From assembly GCA_963920525.1 (NCBI GenBank), contig OY986436.1, forward strand, positions 178,719,361-178,783,360: a stretch of DNA of 64,000 nt. Direction: 5' to 3'. Position 1 is the stretch's first letter. Each line of letters starts with the position of its first letter. Shown piece by piece: positions 10,690 through 21,300 of the stretch. Below the pieces are notes generated by a model, which was not told the DNA's origin, made no database searches, and was given only the letters and a program-made list of their open reading frames with translations. This DNA is from Dichetophora obliterata (Eukaryota; Arthropoda; Insecta; Diptera; Sciomyzidae). A program made the position numbers and the translations under genes.

Positions 10690-11364
10690 GAAGGTGGGTA
10701 GTAATGATGCTTTATATACCTGAGTTCTCTAACTTTTACATGGTGCATATCAATAATTTAGTTTTTCATATCTTCATAGGTCAATTTTAGTGATGAATAG
10801 AAGTTGTAACAGAATCAGTGAAATTTGTGCGGCGGAATGAAACTAAATGAATGGTTCTTCGAAAAGTGTGAAAGAAAGTGAAGCATCTACCTAGTTCAAT
10901 GATTTGGAGCTGTATAAGCGATGAAGGTCCGGTCCAAAGTATTTTGTAGAAGGGACAATGAACAGCGAACAATATATGAACGTTATAAAAAATGTTATTT
11001 TGCCTTATATGGAAGGCTTAAATTGTCCTGCCGATGGCTACACCTTTATGCAAGATGGAGCCCCTTGCCATACTTCCAGAAAAACTAAAACTTCCTTAAC
11101 AACAGCAATATTTCCATTTTACCCTGGGCAGGTAATTCGCAGGACCTTAACCCTATTGAAAACTGTTGGGCGCTCCTTAAATCGAAGGTGTATGCTCGTA
11201 AGAACAAGCCCTTCGCAAGCCCTTCGCAAGCCCTTCGCAAAATCATTGAAGATATTTGGACAAATGATGAAGATTTGAAGAAAATAATAAAAAACTTTAT
11301 TAGCAGCATTCCCCGTAGAATAAGGGATGTTATTTTAAATAGAGGCGAGCTAGCTAAATATTAA
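10690..11364 (+). pseudogene. Tc1-family transposase, C-terminal two thirds
   Basis: Conceptual reading gives MNSEQYMNVIKNVILPYMEG from 10958, then MQDGAPCHTSRKTK, which carries the second catalytic aspartate. A frameshift near 11093 follows, and the next frame gives QDLNPIENCW with the third catalytic residue (E). It ends in RGELAKY with TAA at about 11362. Spacing and motifs fit a DD34E Tc1 transposase. Upstream, around 10780-10860, the protein trace is broken by stops, and a CTTCGCAAGCC triplication lies near 11213-11241. The copy cannot make transposase. The N-terminal DNA-binding domain is not present in this window. Confidence 0.85.
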
Positions 11365-11525
11365 TTTATTGGATTTGTTTTTACCTATTACTATAAGTAG
11401 ACATGGTAAATAAAATATTTTTACAAAAAAAATTGGTTTTTGAGTGTTTAAGTGTTGATTTAAATAAATCAAGAAATCAATTCCGAATTTTTGTAGCGTT
11501 CATTATTCAATGGCGGGGTACTGTA

Positions 11526-11776
11526 TATAAAAACGCTACATAAACTAGCGTTTGAATATTTATTTAAAATTAGTAAATTAATACAATCGAATTGAGAAAA
11601 ACCGAATTACATATATTTTAAAGAAATTAACGTGCGTACAAATCGATAAGAATTTCCGAACTATTGTAATATTTTCATGAATATTTTTTTATATCTTTTC
11701 TAAGCCAAGCCTGATTTGATTTTTTATTTGATTTTTATTTTCCTAGGGTATTTTATTATGTCAGGTGTTGACAACA
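11526..11776 (-). repeat. 3' LTR of the gypsy element
   Basis: 251 bp. In element orientation it starts TGTTGTCAACACC and ends TTTTTATA. It has a 5-base insertion relative to the other LTR. It lies directly beside the Tc1 terminus. Confidence 0.95.
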
Positions 11777-11919
11777 ATCGGCCATTCCTGATGAATTGAA
11801 GCGACCTCGCTTCATGATTCTTCTTCTTCGTCAGTTTCTATTGCATCACTTGGAGGTAAAGATCAAAACGCTTTTAATTTATCGGAAGCGTATACAGATG
11901 TGTAGTGTCGTTGCTTACG

Positions 11920-12919
11920 CTAAGAACCAGGAAGATCTTCAATCAGATATCTATCTCTTCCGAGAACTTTAGTAATCTGAAAAGGACCTTTGTAATGTGG
12001 TTCAAGCTTCCTAGAGGTCCCGGTACTAACAGGTTCGTTTTCGGCTAAAACAAAATCTCCAATTTCATATATTGTTGGTTTTCGATGTTTCTCGTCATAG
12101 TGAATTTTAACTTTTTCTCGCTGACTGTTGACTCTTGTTGCAGCGTTTTCTCGAATAAGTGATATATCTTCTTCGGTGACAACGTTATTGGTTTGAAGCG
12201 CCAAAATTAATTTATTCTTCAGGATATCGCGAGGAGTAAATGCAAACAATAATTGTTGTGGAGTACGCCCTGTTGTTTTATTTTTCGTTGCATTTAACGT
12301 CCATTGAATGTTGCGGAGATTCTCATCCCAATGCTTGTCATCTTTAGTTGTTGGTAAAAGCATTGAAAGCAAAGTTCTATTAGTTCGTTCAGCATGCCCA
12401 TTTGCCCTAGGCGTACGTACTGCATTCAAAATGTGTTTTATGTCATTTTCAAAACAAAATTTTTTAAAATCTTTTGCTGTAAAAGCTGTTCCTCGATCCG
12501 TTACTATCCGTGTCGGCACTCCAACGTAGCTACTAATTTCATTCAAAATATCGATGACATGTCTTGTCGCTGTGCTCTTAACTGCACGAATGATGGTATA
12601 TTTCGTAAAAGCGTCTACTAATACAAGAATATGTTCATTCCGCTTTGAGCTTCGAGGAAAAGGCCCTAGGTGATCCAAATGAACGGTGTCAAACGGTATT
12701 GGATTAATTTTATCAAAATGGAATTCACCCTCCTGTTTTCCTCCACGTTGTTTGTTATAAGCACTCAATACATGTGTTGATAAACGATTTTACAAAATTC
12801 CGCATCCTGGATAACCAAAGATGTTTTTGTCGACCCTCGATGGTTCTATCAACACTAACATGTCCTGCTCGTTCATGATACTCCTGAACAACTTTCCACC
12901 GTAAAGCTTTTGGAACAAC
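11920..12919 (-). pseudogene. Integrase with DD35E catalytic core
   Basis: From 12919 to about 12770 a broken frame resembles the N-terminal HHCC zinc-binding region. The 282-codon frame at 11920-12768 carries the core. The catalytic residues are the D of LDHLGPF (32), the D of VTDRGTAF (91) and the E of GHAERTNRT (127), with 35 residues between the last two. QQLLFAFTPRDI and the C-terminal LEPHYKGPFQITKVLGRDRY fit the GPY/F module. Integrase inserts the cDNA into the genome. The element end follows within 150 bases. The catalytic triad is intact, but the N-terminal domain is frameshifted. Confidence 0.92.
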
Positions 12920-13240
12920 TCATAAATTTTTTTCCTTTACTTTTCGAAACAATCGCCCATTTTCAAACTTATAATCGTTATTTAAAATTCGATCGCCAGT
13001 TTTAATTTTCTCTGCGATTTCGCGAATACTTGAATCCATCATCTGCATAGCTAACAACCAATCACCTTCATCTAAATTGGTTTTAGCTACCCGAAGCGAA
13101 GCTGTATCTAATTGTCGCGCATCTTCATATGGTGCTCTACTTAGCGCGTCGACATGCTCCATACGTCGTCCTGATCGATGTTCAATTTTAATATCAAAGT
13201 CTTGAATTCGAAGCCACCATCTTGCGATTCGAGGAATAAG
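12920..13240 (-). pseudogene. RNase H end and linker to integrase
   Basis: The frame carries on after the stop: ARWWLRIQDFDIKIEHRSG, then HVDALSRAP, the hallmark between RNase H and integrase in gypsy elements. A helical linker (WLLAMQMMDSSIREIAEKIK) follows. The 80-codon ORF ends at 12920. Confidence 0.85.
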
Positions 13241-13870
13241 TTATTTTTTCTGCATTGCAGTTCTTACTGCACTACAATCGGTTATCACCTTCACTTCTTT
13301 GCCATAAACGTAATATCGAAATCTTTCTAAAGATTCGACAACTGCTAATGTCTCCAATTCATAGCTGTGGTATTTTTGCTCTTCGTTCGTCGTCGCTCTG
13401 CTATAAAAAGCTACTGGTTTCGTCTCGTTTCCTTCACGCTGTAAAAGTACGCCTGCCAACCCAATCGAACTTGCATCTGTATGAATCTCGTGCTCTGCTT
13501 CCATCCTGTATGCCACAATGATTGGTTGTGTTGACAGCGCTGACTTGAGTGTATCAAAAGCTCGTTGCTGATCATTGGTCCATTCAAACTTCTGTTCTTT
13601 ACGAAGTAATTTTCTTAGTGGTTCCGACTTTATCGCATATTCTGGAACAAACTTCCGAAAATACCCACTTAGACCTAAAAATTGTCTAATTTCGGTTAAA
13701 TTTTTGGGCTGGCGAAAATTTTCTATCGCCGCTGTTTTTGCAAGGCCAGGGCTAATTCCACCTTGGCAAAGTTGATGTCCCAAAAATTCGATGGTTTCTT
13801 TGAAAAACTCGCATTTCTTTATATTTAAAGTTAAATTTGCGCCACGTAGAACTTGGAAAATTTTCTTCAA
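13241..13870 (-). pseudogene. RT connection and RNase H domain
   Basis: The sequence continues RT after the hAT insertion: KIFQVLRGANLTLNIKKCEF, then LGHQLCQGGI and RQFLGLSGYFRKFVPEYA of the thumb. IHTDASSIGLAGVLLQ and YELETLAVVESLERFRYYVY belong to the RNase H domain, which degrades the RNA of RNA-DNA hybrids. The frame ends at AMQKK with an in-frame TAA at 13241. The codons after it (LIPRIARWWLRIQDF) are still RNase H, so this is a nonsense mutation. Confidence 0.92.
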
Positions 13871-13877
13871 TTTTTCA

Positions 13878-15919
13878 CAGGGCTCGCAAACAAACTCTAA
13901 AGAAAAGTATTTTTCTGTTCTGTTTGTTTCTTCTTAAGATCACAACAAGTATTTTGGTTCGTTTAGTTTTTTCTCTCCGATTCAAAAAGTAGCACAAACC
14001 GAAGCAAGTAGAGACGAGAGAGAAAAGTAAAATGAAATGTTTCTTTTTTCGAATAGAAAAACTTCCTCTCACTGTTATGCTTTTGAATCGCGTGCACAAA
14101 AACAATCAAAGTAAAGTATCTTTAGCGATCTCTTGTAGGTTGCTGGAAGCACCAAAATCCGAAGAGAGATCTGCAAAGTTTGTTCGTTTCGTTTATGATG
14201 CGCCTTTTTTTTTTTTTGTGTTGAAAAAGTTATTGCGTTGGAATTTTTCTTTGTTTTGTTGCTTTTATTGAATTTGTTGTTTCATATAGATGCGTTGATC
14301 TCATTTACAAACATATAAACAAATAAACAAACAAACAAATATTGCTCGTTTAAAAGTATAAGAAAGATATAAAAAATTCGATGACTACCCAGTAACAATA
14401 TTAGCCATATATTCATTCTTGCAGAGCTTATAGTGCTATCTTATATAGCAGCAAGCTTCAACTATAGCTTTAGTCGCGCTACTAAAGCTCTTGCAGAGAA
14501 TATATAAGGCTACTTTCTTGAGTTTAAAAGCACTATTTTTACTTCATATGAGGAGTAGAAGTAGCTGTAAACTTTTAAAAGAGTCCCTGTCAAACCCAAA
14601 TAAGAGCTCTTGCAAAGCTCTTTTTTATTATTCGTTTAAGTATGTATGTGTTAATAATAAACTCAATAAATATATAAAATTTGACAAGTGTTTGTGATGA
14701 TAAGAATGACAAATAAATTAAAGAAATAATAAAGTGATTATTATATCAGACTCATGTTCGTGTATTCGTTGTATGCTGCGAATTTCGGTGCGCTTTTGAA
14801 TTTATCGGAAACGTGAATGTAGTACTTCGAAAAACTACAACGGGCTTAACAAATAATTAAAATTAAGAAGTGTTAATTATTTAAAAATGGTTGGGAAAAT
14901 TTTTAACATTCTTTAAAATCAACTAAAAATGATTTAAGTACTTTATTCTTAAATATATGTATCATAGAAATCATCAATTTCGTTTTAAATATTATTGTAA
15001 ACACTAATATTTAGCTTGCTTCAACTCCGAAGATTTTCTATTTTTTATAAGATCGCCATTTTTTTCAAAGAAGCTCTTTATCAGATTTTTTAGTCACTTG
15101 TTATTCCCAAAAAATTTATTGCATTAATTTACAGTATTTTATATCTATTCGCTTTAAAAATGCAATACAAAAATACACATTAAAGCAAATATTATACTCA
15201 ATCTACGAGTTTTAAAACTGCTGTATAGTAATTTTTATTACTTTAAAAGATCCTTTACAGAGCAAGTAGTAAATTTTAGAGTTCTGCTCTTTTGCAGATT
15301 TGATAAAATCCTTTACAGAGCTGTATAAAGTATTAAAGCTCAAAATGGTAAACAAATCATATTTAGAGCATTTTCTTTAAAATTAAAAGCAACTAGCAGC
15401 AAACAAAGCTGCGGTAAAGCTTTAATTGCATATTATACACCTATTGAACACTTTTAGGACTCACTCGCACCTAGTTGCTCCAACAATGTTACTTGGGTAG
15501 GAGCGTGAAATGTATGAGCTGGTCTATTAATTTTTTCCCCCTCAAAATTTCTTATCGGCTTATGAAATTTAAATGCAAGCAAATCAACAGAACGAGACTT
15601 AAAAAATCTTAGCTTCCAGAAAAAATGCTGCTTAAAACATGACGAAATTCTTTTGTCGAATTTCCGTAGTAAAACGAACACAACATTTGTTACTTGTTGT
15701 GGTTGCGATCGTGACAGCAAAATCTTAAATACGAAATACTTGTTGTTTTCGAAGAACACAAAACAATAGTTTTCTTTCGCTCTTAATTTTCTGTTCGCTT
15801 TGGTACGCATTTCTGTTTGTAGCAAAGATCCAAACCTAAGCAGATAGTGAAACTGTTTGCTTTCGCAGATTTAGCAGATGTAGAGTTTGTTTTTTCGTAC
15901 AGTTTATTTGCAACCCCTG
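13878..15919. mobile_element. Non-autonomous hAT element inside gypsy RT
   Basis: The exact 8-base duplication ATTTTTCA flanks it (13870-13877 and 15920-15927). The ends are CAGGGCTCGCAAACAAACT and the complement of CAGGGGTTGCAAATAAACT, which fit hAT. It is 2042 bp with no transposase. Its internal frames (for example 14032-14271 and 15454-15825) show no family motif. AGAGCTCTTGCAGAGC-like words recur (14421-14500, 14600-14625, 15255-15325) and may be subterminal transposase-binding motifs. Confidence 0.9.
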
Positions 15920-16274
15920 ATTTTTCAATCATTTCGTCTACAGAATTACTGCCCACTAATACGTCGTCCATATAATGCAACATATCATCTTTTGATGTTT
16001 GTTCTTTGACTTTTGCCATCAGACGCTGAAATACCATTGGTGCATTTTTTAAACCAAATGGCATTCTTTTAAATTCATATAGCCCTTCTGTAGTAAGAAA
16101 AGCAGTGAATTTCCGACTCTTTGGCTCAATTGGAATTTGATAATAACCGCTATTTAAATCTAAAACTGAAAAGTATTGATAACGAGTTGCAGCTTGAAGT
16201 CTCTCTTCAATATTTGGCATCGGATAAATTTCTTTCCTCATATGATTATTTAAACGTCTATAATCAATACACAT
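15783..16274 (-). pseudogene. Reverse transcriptase, palm and fingers
   Basis: CIDYRRLN begins the piece. VLDLNSGYYQIPI (catalytic D about residue 39), FGLKNAPMVFQRLM and HYMDDVLVG (YMDD about 101-104) are the A, B and C motifs of LTR-element RT. After DEMIEK at about 15920 the reading runs into the hAT-type insertion and the remaining residues are not RT. The frame resumes at 13869 on the other side. Confidence 0.92.
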
Positions 16275-17035
16275 TCTATCACCACCACCTTTTTTTTACG
16301 AGAATAATTGGACTGGCATATTAAGAACTCAGATTTTGTTATGATATCGTTTTCGAGCAACTCTACTATTATTTTACTAACAACTTCTTTCTTCGGTTCT
16401 GGAATTCTATATGGTCGTTGTTCAATTGGTTCGCTGGAAGTTAATTCAATCTTAAAATCAATTAAATCTGTCTTACTAAGTTCGCTTAAATCGTTTGCAA
16501 AAACATCATCATAGTCTTTTATCAAATCTTGAAGCTTATCCTCTGCATTATCGTCCTTGATGCCACTTTTAATTTGAGTTATATCGACACGAACTTTTGT
16601 TTGAATATTATCATTTTTAATTCCGCTTTCAGTTTTGTAATTTTGTAAATATTTTTTTATAACCGAATTTTCGACAAATTTTTCTTCATTTAAATTCGTA
16701 ATATTTTCCGAAAAAGTTAATTTTATTTTATTGATTGTTGCACAAACGTCTTTATTTTCAAAAATTTCTTGGCCCAATAAAATATCTGAACTTAGAATTT
16801 TGTCCTCAACCACATGCAATTCTATATTCATTTTAATATTGTCAATATCTATCACAGTTAATAGTTTTTCTTTTAAATACGCTGAACCACCACAAATTCC
16901 TCGAATTTTCATTGAGCACTTTTGACTCGCTACTGATCTTTTAATTAAACTGCACTGGCTACCAGTGTCAATAAAAGCTACTAAATCGTTTTCACCAATT
17001 TTTATTGTTTTTTCAAAAATTTTATCACAAAACAT
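16250..17035 (-). pseudogene. Protease and start of reverse transcriptase
   Basis: The 261-codon frame starts 13 codons after the Gag stop and in the same frame. AFIDTGSQCSLI contains the DTG catalytic triad of a retroviral-type aspartic protease. The C-terminal part (FKIELTSSEPIEQRPYRIPE) is the classical start of gypsy reverse transcriptase. After ITKSE the frame is lost. At least two frame changes occur between about 16275 and 16325, one of them in an A8 run, before the RT frame resumes. Such breaks make the copy unable to make full Pol. Confidence 0.88.
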
Positions 17036-17074
17036 TTTTCGTATTGCTGTGTGTTTTTTTCCACAATTTTCCGG

Positions 17075-18103
17075 TTAATTTTTCGAATGTACTTTATTGC
17101 AATCTTTACACCTGCGACGCTTTTGAGGCTTATTGCACTGACTTGAAATATGTCCTTCTTCACCGCAATTAAAACAAGTAACTTTTGATTTTAAATTTTC
17201 ATTTTTTTCAAATTTACTGAAATTTTTATGTCCGCTTTTAAATTTATCGTCCATCGGTTTTGTAAAACGTGAGTTTCGCGGAAGATTGCGCAAATAATTA
17301 TCGAGTGTTTCACGCATTTGTTTCATGTTGTCGAACTGTAGTGGAGCAATAGCTATTTGAAGGTCTCTATGATTCAATCCTTCACGCGTATATCTAATAA
17401 TTGCATTTTCACTTAAACAAAACCGTTGTTTTAATGCATTCATTCGAAAGCAATAGTCAATAATTTTTTCGTCTTGTTTACGCACAGCACTTTTAATTTT
17501 AAAATGTATATCAGCCTCATCGTATACACAACCGAATTCGCGTTTTAATTGTTCGAAAAATTCTGTCCAATTCGAATATAATGTTTGAGAAGCATCAAGC
17601 CAGAGTTTTGCAACCCCTTTCAAACGACTATAAACAGCCAATAATAAACATTTGTCATTCCAACCGTAAGCACTGATAGAACTATTAACACGTTCAATAA
17701 ATTGTTCTACAGACAAACACATTTCACCCGACGGATCGAACTCTGGAATTGTTTCTGCGATTTCTTTAACCGAATAAGAAGCGCGAATATTATTTACCGG
17801 AGACAAAAAGTTTCTATTTTGTATTTCAATTTCAACCTCGTTTTGTTCGATTCTGTTTCGAGGTTCTTGTTGAGTAGCTTGTAACAAATTCGTAACATTT
17901 GTTAACATGTTTCGAAGCTCATTAATTTGTTCCTGTAAGCAACCTTGATCCTGATTAATGGGAACTTCATCACTACCTAACGCCTCACATAGGCGTTGAA
18001 TGAGTTCTGATTTGGAACCAGCGGTATGCAGATCCTGTTCACGAAAGAGCTCTTTTAGCTGTTCCATTTTGAGCGTATTTATTTTAACAATCTTTCGATT
18101 CAT
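17075..18103 (-). CDS. Gag polyprotein with SAP domain and zinc knuckle
   Basis: 342 aa. Residues about 13-45 (MEQLKELFREQDLHTAGSKS and following) fit an SAP motif, a DNA-binding helix-extension-helix uncommon in Gag. The middle holds a retrotransposon Gag core (WNDKCLLLAVYSRLKGVAKL). Near the C-terminus is a CX2CX4HX4C zinc knuckle (CFNCGEEGHISSQC, about residues 310-323) and a second cysteine pair (CKDC). Gag packages the RNA into particles. The frame ends in TAA at 17075. The next 13 codons to the protease ORF are in the same frame, so one stop separates Gag from Pol. Confidence 0.9.
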   Translation of the reverse strand: MNRKIVKINTLKMEQLKELFREQDLHTAGSKSELIQRLCEALGSDEVPINQDQGCLQEQINELRNMLTNVTNLLQATQQEPRNRIEQNEVEIEIQNRNFLSPVNNIRASYSVKEIAETIPEFDPSGEMCLSVEQFIERVNSSISAYGWNDKCLLLAVYSRLKGVAKLWLDASQTLYSNWTEFFEQLKREFGCVYDEADIHFKIKSAVRKQDEKIIDYCFRMNALKQRFCLSENAIIRYTREGLNHRDLQIAIAPLQFDNMKQMRETLDNYLRNLPRNSRFTKPMDDKFKSGHKNFSKFEKNENLKSKVTCFNCGEEGHISSQCNKPQKRRRCKDCNKVHSKN

Positions 18104-18451
18104 TTTTTTTTGTTCAAAATTACATAAACAAATTTCAATTTATTGTTTACCTTTTTATTTGAGTCTTGTTATTTTTGTCAACAATTTTTTTGAAGCGAAG
18201 CTTTTTTTTACTGTCTTCCTTTTTTTTACAGACTTAATTTTCGTTAATTTTTTTTACGTTTTTTTTTATCTGCTTTTATGTTTTTCGTTTCGTCTTTTCT
18301 TTCTTTACCACATATTTTCATTTTATTCTTTAAAATCTTCGTTTCGTTGTTTTTTCGCGATCCGTATCGTATATATTTTTTTCGTTTTGGGCACAGAACC
18401 CGTTCTGTTTTTCTATGAAAAATTTTACTTATTCTTTTTTAAGTTTTCAAA

Positions 18452-18474
18452 TTTTTGCAATCCCACTTCTGAAC
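18452..18474 (-). promoter_or_regulatory. Primer-binding site, tRNA-Leu-like
   Basis: Just inside the 5' LTR the plus strand reads AATCCCACTTCTGA, the usual 3' arm of animal tRNA-Leu before its ACACCA end. The minus strand would therefore pair with that tRNA. The terminal TGG of a standard site is not intact, so the match is partial. Confidence 0.45.
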
Positions 18475-18720
18475 TATAAAAACGCTACATAAACTAGCGT
18501 TTGAATATTTATTTAAAATTAGTAAATTAATACAATCGAATTGAGAAAAACCGAATTACATATATTTTAAAGAAAGTAACGTGCGTACAAATCGATAGGA
18601 ATTTCCGAACTAATATTTTCATGAATATTTTTTTATATCTTTTCTAAGCCAAGCCTGATTTGATTTTTTATTTGATTTTTATTTTCCTAGGGTATTTTAT
18701 TATGTCAGGTGTTGACAACA
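18475..18720 (-). repeat. 5' LTR of the gypsy element
   Basis: 246 bp, nearly identical to the 11526-11776 copy. TGTA follows on the outer side. In the minus-strand sense the internal region starts immediately at 18474. Confidence 0.95.
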
Positions 18721-18724
18721 TGTA

Positions 18725-19152
18725 TATTATAATTATACATAATTTTTACTTTAATTGTGTTTAAATGCCATTTGAATGTCTTCCAGAAGTAGTTTATAAA
18801 ACAAGTCTCTTGAAAGAATTCTTTATACGGCTAAGAAGAAGCACAGTTTGATCTATAGAATGTCTTTTGGAAGCGGTTTCCCTAAGAATGCATGTAACAT
18901 TTGCATCAAAAATTTTGCTGGATACCTGTGTGGTAGTATTAAAAGCAAACCAAGTTTTTATTTCGGGCATTAGGATTTTTTTTATCAAAACTTAATACCA
19001 GAACTTTTTGCAAAGTAAGAACTTAGCTTTTTGCGGATTAAAAAAAAAGGTAAGAGCCAATGCTAAGTTATCGTCAGATTTACGAATTTATCTTCATGCA
19101 GCTTAAAGACATTACTTAAACTTATTTGTAAGGCGATTTCAATGTTATTTTT
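18725..19152. other. No recognisable gene
   Basis: Sequence directly beyond the gypsy TGTA duplication, probably the former flank of the Tc1 element. Nothing supportable found. Confidence 0.55.
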
Positions 19153-19409
19153 ATATCTGTGTCGATAAATAATAATACCTTAAGCCTGATGAGTTTCGAG
19201 AAAACTTGCTACAAAGTTGTCAATCGCCATATAAGTTATATGAAAGCGTCTTTAGTTTTAAAGTAAGGCATTGCTTTGGCTTAGGTCATGCAATAAGCTC
19301 CAGAATTGTGTGTTTGTAGTGATATATTCGTGGAATACAGCTGTATCAATAACTCAGTTTTGTCTTAAGTCGACTTAAGCGTTTATTGCTTATCGACACA
19401 GATTTATGT
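19153..19409. mobile_element. MITE, ATCTGTGTCGATAA ends
   Basis: TATCTGTGTCGATAAATAAT at the left pairs with the complement of AATCTGTGTCGATAAGCAAT at the right. The repeats extend weakly to include CTTAAG. About 255 bp, non-coding. Confidence 0.65.
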
Positions 19410-20270
19410 TTGAAAGATTTAAAAAAACTGACCCCAAATGCGAATGTTATCCAAACAGTTAGAAGCTTCATAAATCAATTTATAAAAATAACTTTTTAAT
19501 TCTTTTATACTTGCATCATGCAATAATTAAAATAATTCGGAAAAATAAAATTTTATTTCAGACAGTTTCAGACAAAATTTATTGAACAAAAAAAAAATAA
19601 AGTAATATTGGTGAACAAATATTTATTCCGTTATTTTCCGCATCAAAAATGCGGATGTGATGCTGTGGATGCGGATAGTTAAAATTTAAAAAATAAGGAT
19701 GCAAATGGGAATGCAGACGCAGAGCTCTTTTAAATTTCTATTATTTAAACGTGTTTAAAGCTAGGATTATTCCCATTTTTTATAAATTGTAACAAAGCAA
19801 TGGTATTACAGAATAAAACCTTATAGTTAAGTGTAAAGATATGGGGAAATTAATTGGACTCAAATTAAATGTTTAATAAACAACGAATTCAACAAACACT
19901 TTCGAGTACTTCCGATTACAATAAATATTTACATAAACTGTGATCGTGATTGAATTTGCTGTACATATCAGCTAACAATGTAGCGAAGAAATAAAGCTAT
20001 TGTCTAATAACAACAACAACAACAAAAACAATAACAATTATAAAAGCATTCACAATAATAACAAAGACAATATAAAACAAAACAAACAATTTTCGAATTA
20101 AATACAACACAATCGCACGTTTAAAAATGAATGTTTAGCTCAAGTAGCTGATATTCGAACACACCAGTTCAGAACACACGACAAACGTGACAGTCGACGA
20201 GTCAGTTAGCAGCCAGCTGACTGAGCCAGTCAACAAGTGAGCTACACAGACAAAGCATTCGCTTAATGCA
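19410..20270. other. AT-rich unexplained stretch; possible 5' UTR-like segment
   Basis: CAA repeats lie at 20010-20035. At 20150-20260 the composition changes to CAGTC/AGCCAG-rich sequence with many stop-free words, as in fly 5' leaders, and a similar CAGTCAGATAG segment resumes at 21318 after the MITE. A host leader interrupted by a MITE is possible but unsupported. Confidence 0.3.
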
Positions 20271-21300
20271 TTAAGGGGACGCAACTGGTTGCGACGTACA
20301 AAAAAAGGGACTTGTTTAGAATTTTTTTTTGGCCACACATGAAAATAATTAATAACAAATATCTTTTTACATGAAAGATATACATTCGAAGAAAATATTC
20401 TATTTTTTTTATAACAAAATATTGGATTAATACTTAAATTATCTTGCGTGATAATTGAGTTTTTAAAAACAATACTTTATTCTTAAGCTGCCTCTTATAA
20501 ACTAAATTCACAATTATTATCTTTGAAACCTTCAGAGCCAGAGATTGAAAGAATATTGCTTAGTAATCAATATTCTTCCCATATTCCATTTCTGATGAAT
20601 GGAAGCAGCGATCATGTAAACAATTTATAATGTAAACAATTTATGATGTGAACAATTTATGATGTGAACAATTTATGATGTGTGGCCAGCTTGGTGGTCC
20701 ACACATAGTTAAAATATCATGTTACAAATAATGATGGCTAATCATTAATTCTTAAAGAAGGATGTTGATTGTATTTGTATACAATCATCATCATTATTCT
20801 GGAGTGGGGTAATGTATGTAACAATTAATTAGTAGGATGCAGCAAATTTGCGAAAGATCACTGCTGGTCGTCACTGGAACATCTGAAATAAAAAAGGGAT
20901 CATTAGTTAATGAAATAATGCACCTGATGAACGAAGAAATTTGAAAAATTGTGATGTTTCGGAAAATGGCGGAATGACCAAAATTTCACTCATATTTTCG
21001 ACAATAAAAAAATAATCATATAAAATAAAATCCTCCGTTACTTAGAGGGACAATTATGTATAGAATAAGTGAGAAAAATTTCAATCTGATCGGTAAAGTT
21101 GTTCTAAAGTTACAGTGATCCCTGACTTTGAAAACATGGTTTTGAGAAAAACGCGTTTAAAGTTTTGACTTTTTCAAATTTATTTATCTCCATAATCCGA
21201 TTAGTTTGAAATTTTTAGAGAATACTTTTGAATTATTCCATTTTTAGAAAATGGAAAAAAATATTTTTTTTTTAAATTCTCACTAGTAGTGCCCCCTTAA
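20271..21300. mobile_element. MITE-like element with TTAAGGGG ends
   Basis: TTAAGGGGAC at the left and GCCCCCTTAA at the right form short inverted termini about 1.03 kb apart. Inside, 20329-20705 holds inverted and hairpin copies of GGCCACACAT, and a tandem repeat of about 19 bp (AACAATTTATGATGTG) occupies 20625-20685. The right 300 bases are A/T-homopolymer rich. The family is not identified. Confidence 0.45.

Larger units (their letters stand above)
10255..11523 (+). mobile_element. Fold-back Tc1-like transposon
   Basis: The left arm (10255 to about 10660) and right arm (about 10686-11523) are long inverted copies of the same Tc1 sequence. They include both transposon termini (CGCCATxGAATxATGAACGC) and two divergent copies of the transposase C-terminus. 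The right arm keeps roughly 420 bases of catalytic core that are missing from the left arm. A short loop lies at about 10652-10686. The right end abuts TA at 11524-11525, and the gypsy element is inserted there. Confidence 0.8.
11526..18720 (-). mobile_element. Gypsy-type LTR retrotransposon, recently inserted, now broken
   Basis: Two LTRs (11526-11776 and 18475-18720) bound gag, protease, reverse transcriptase, RNase H and integrase on the minus strand. Integrase lies after RNase H, the gypsy (Ty3) order. TGTA is duplicated at 11522-11525 and 18721-18724. There is no envelope ORF. Without the 2-kb hAT insertion the element would be about 5.15 kb. The LTRs differ by two substitutions and one 5-base indel, so insertion was recent, yet the coding region has several frameshifts and stops. 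SAP-type gag and a tRNA-Leu-like primer site suggest an mdg3-like lineage; this is inference. Confidence 0.95.

Noticed and set aside
14032..15825. Proteins in the hAT insertion
   Set aside because: No hAT transposase motifs; frames are short and unrelated.
18000..18479. 159-codon plus-strand ORF
   Set aside because: Antisense shadow of gag and the T-rich leader; phenylalanine-rich nonsense.
20135..20338. Minus-strand ORF as a small gene
   Set aside because: The frame overlaps a MITE end and lacks conserved features; the plus-strand leader-like composition explains the open frame.
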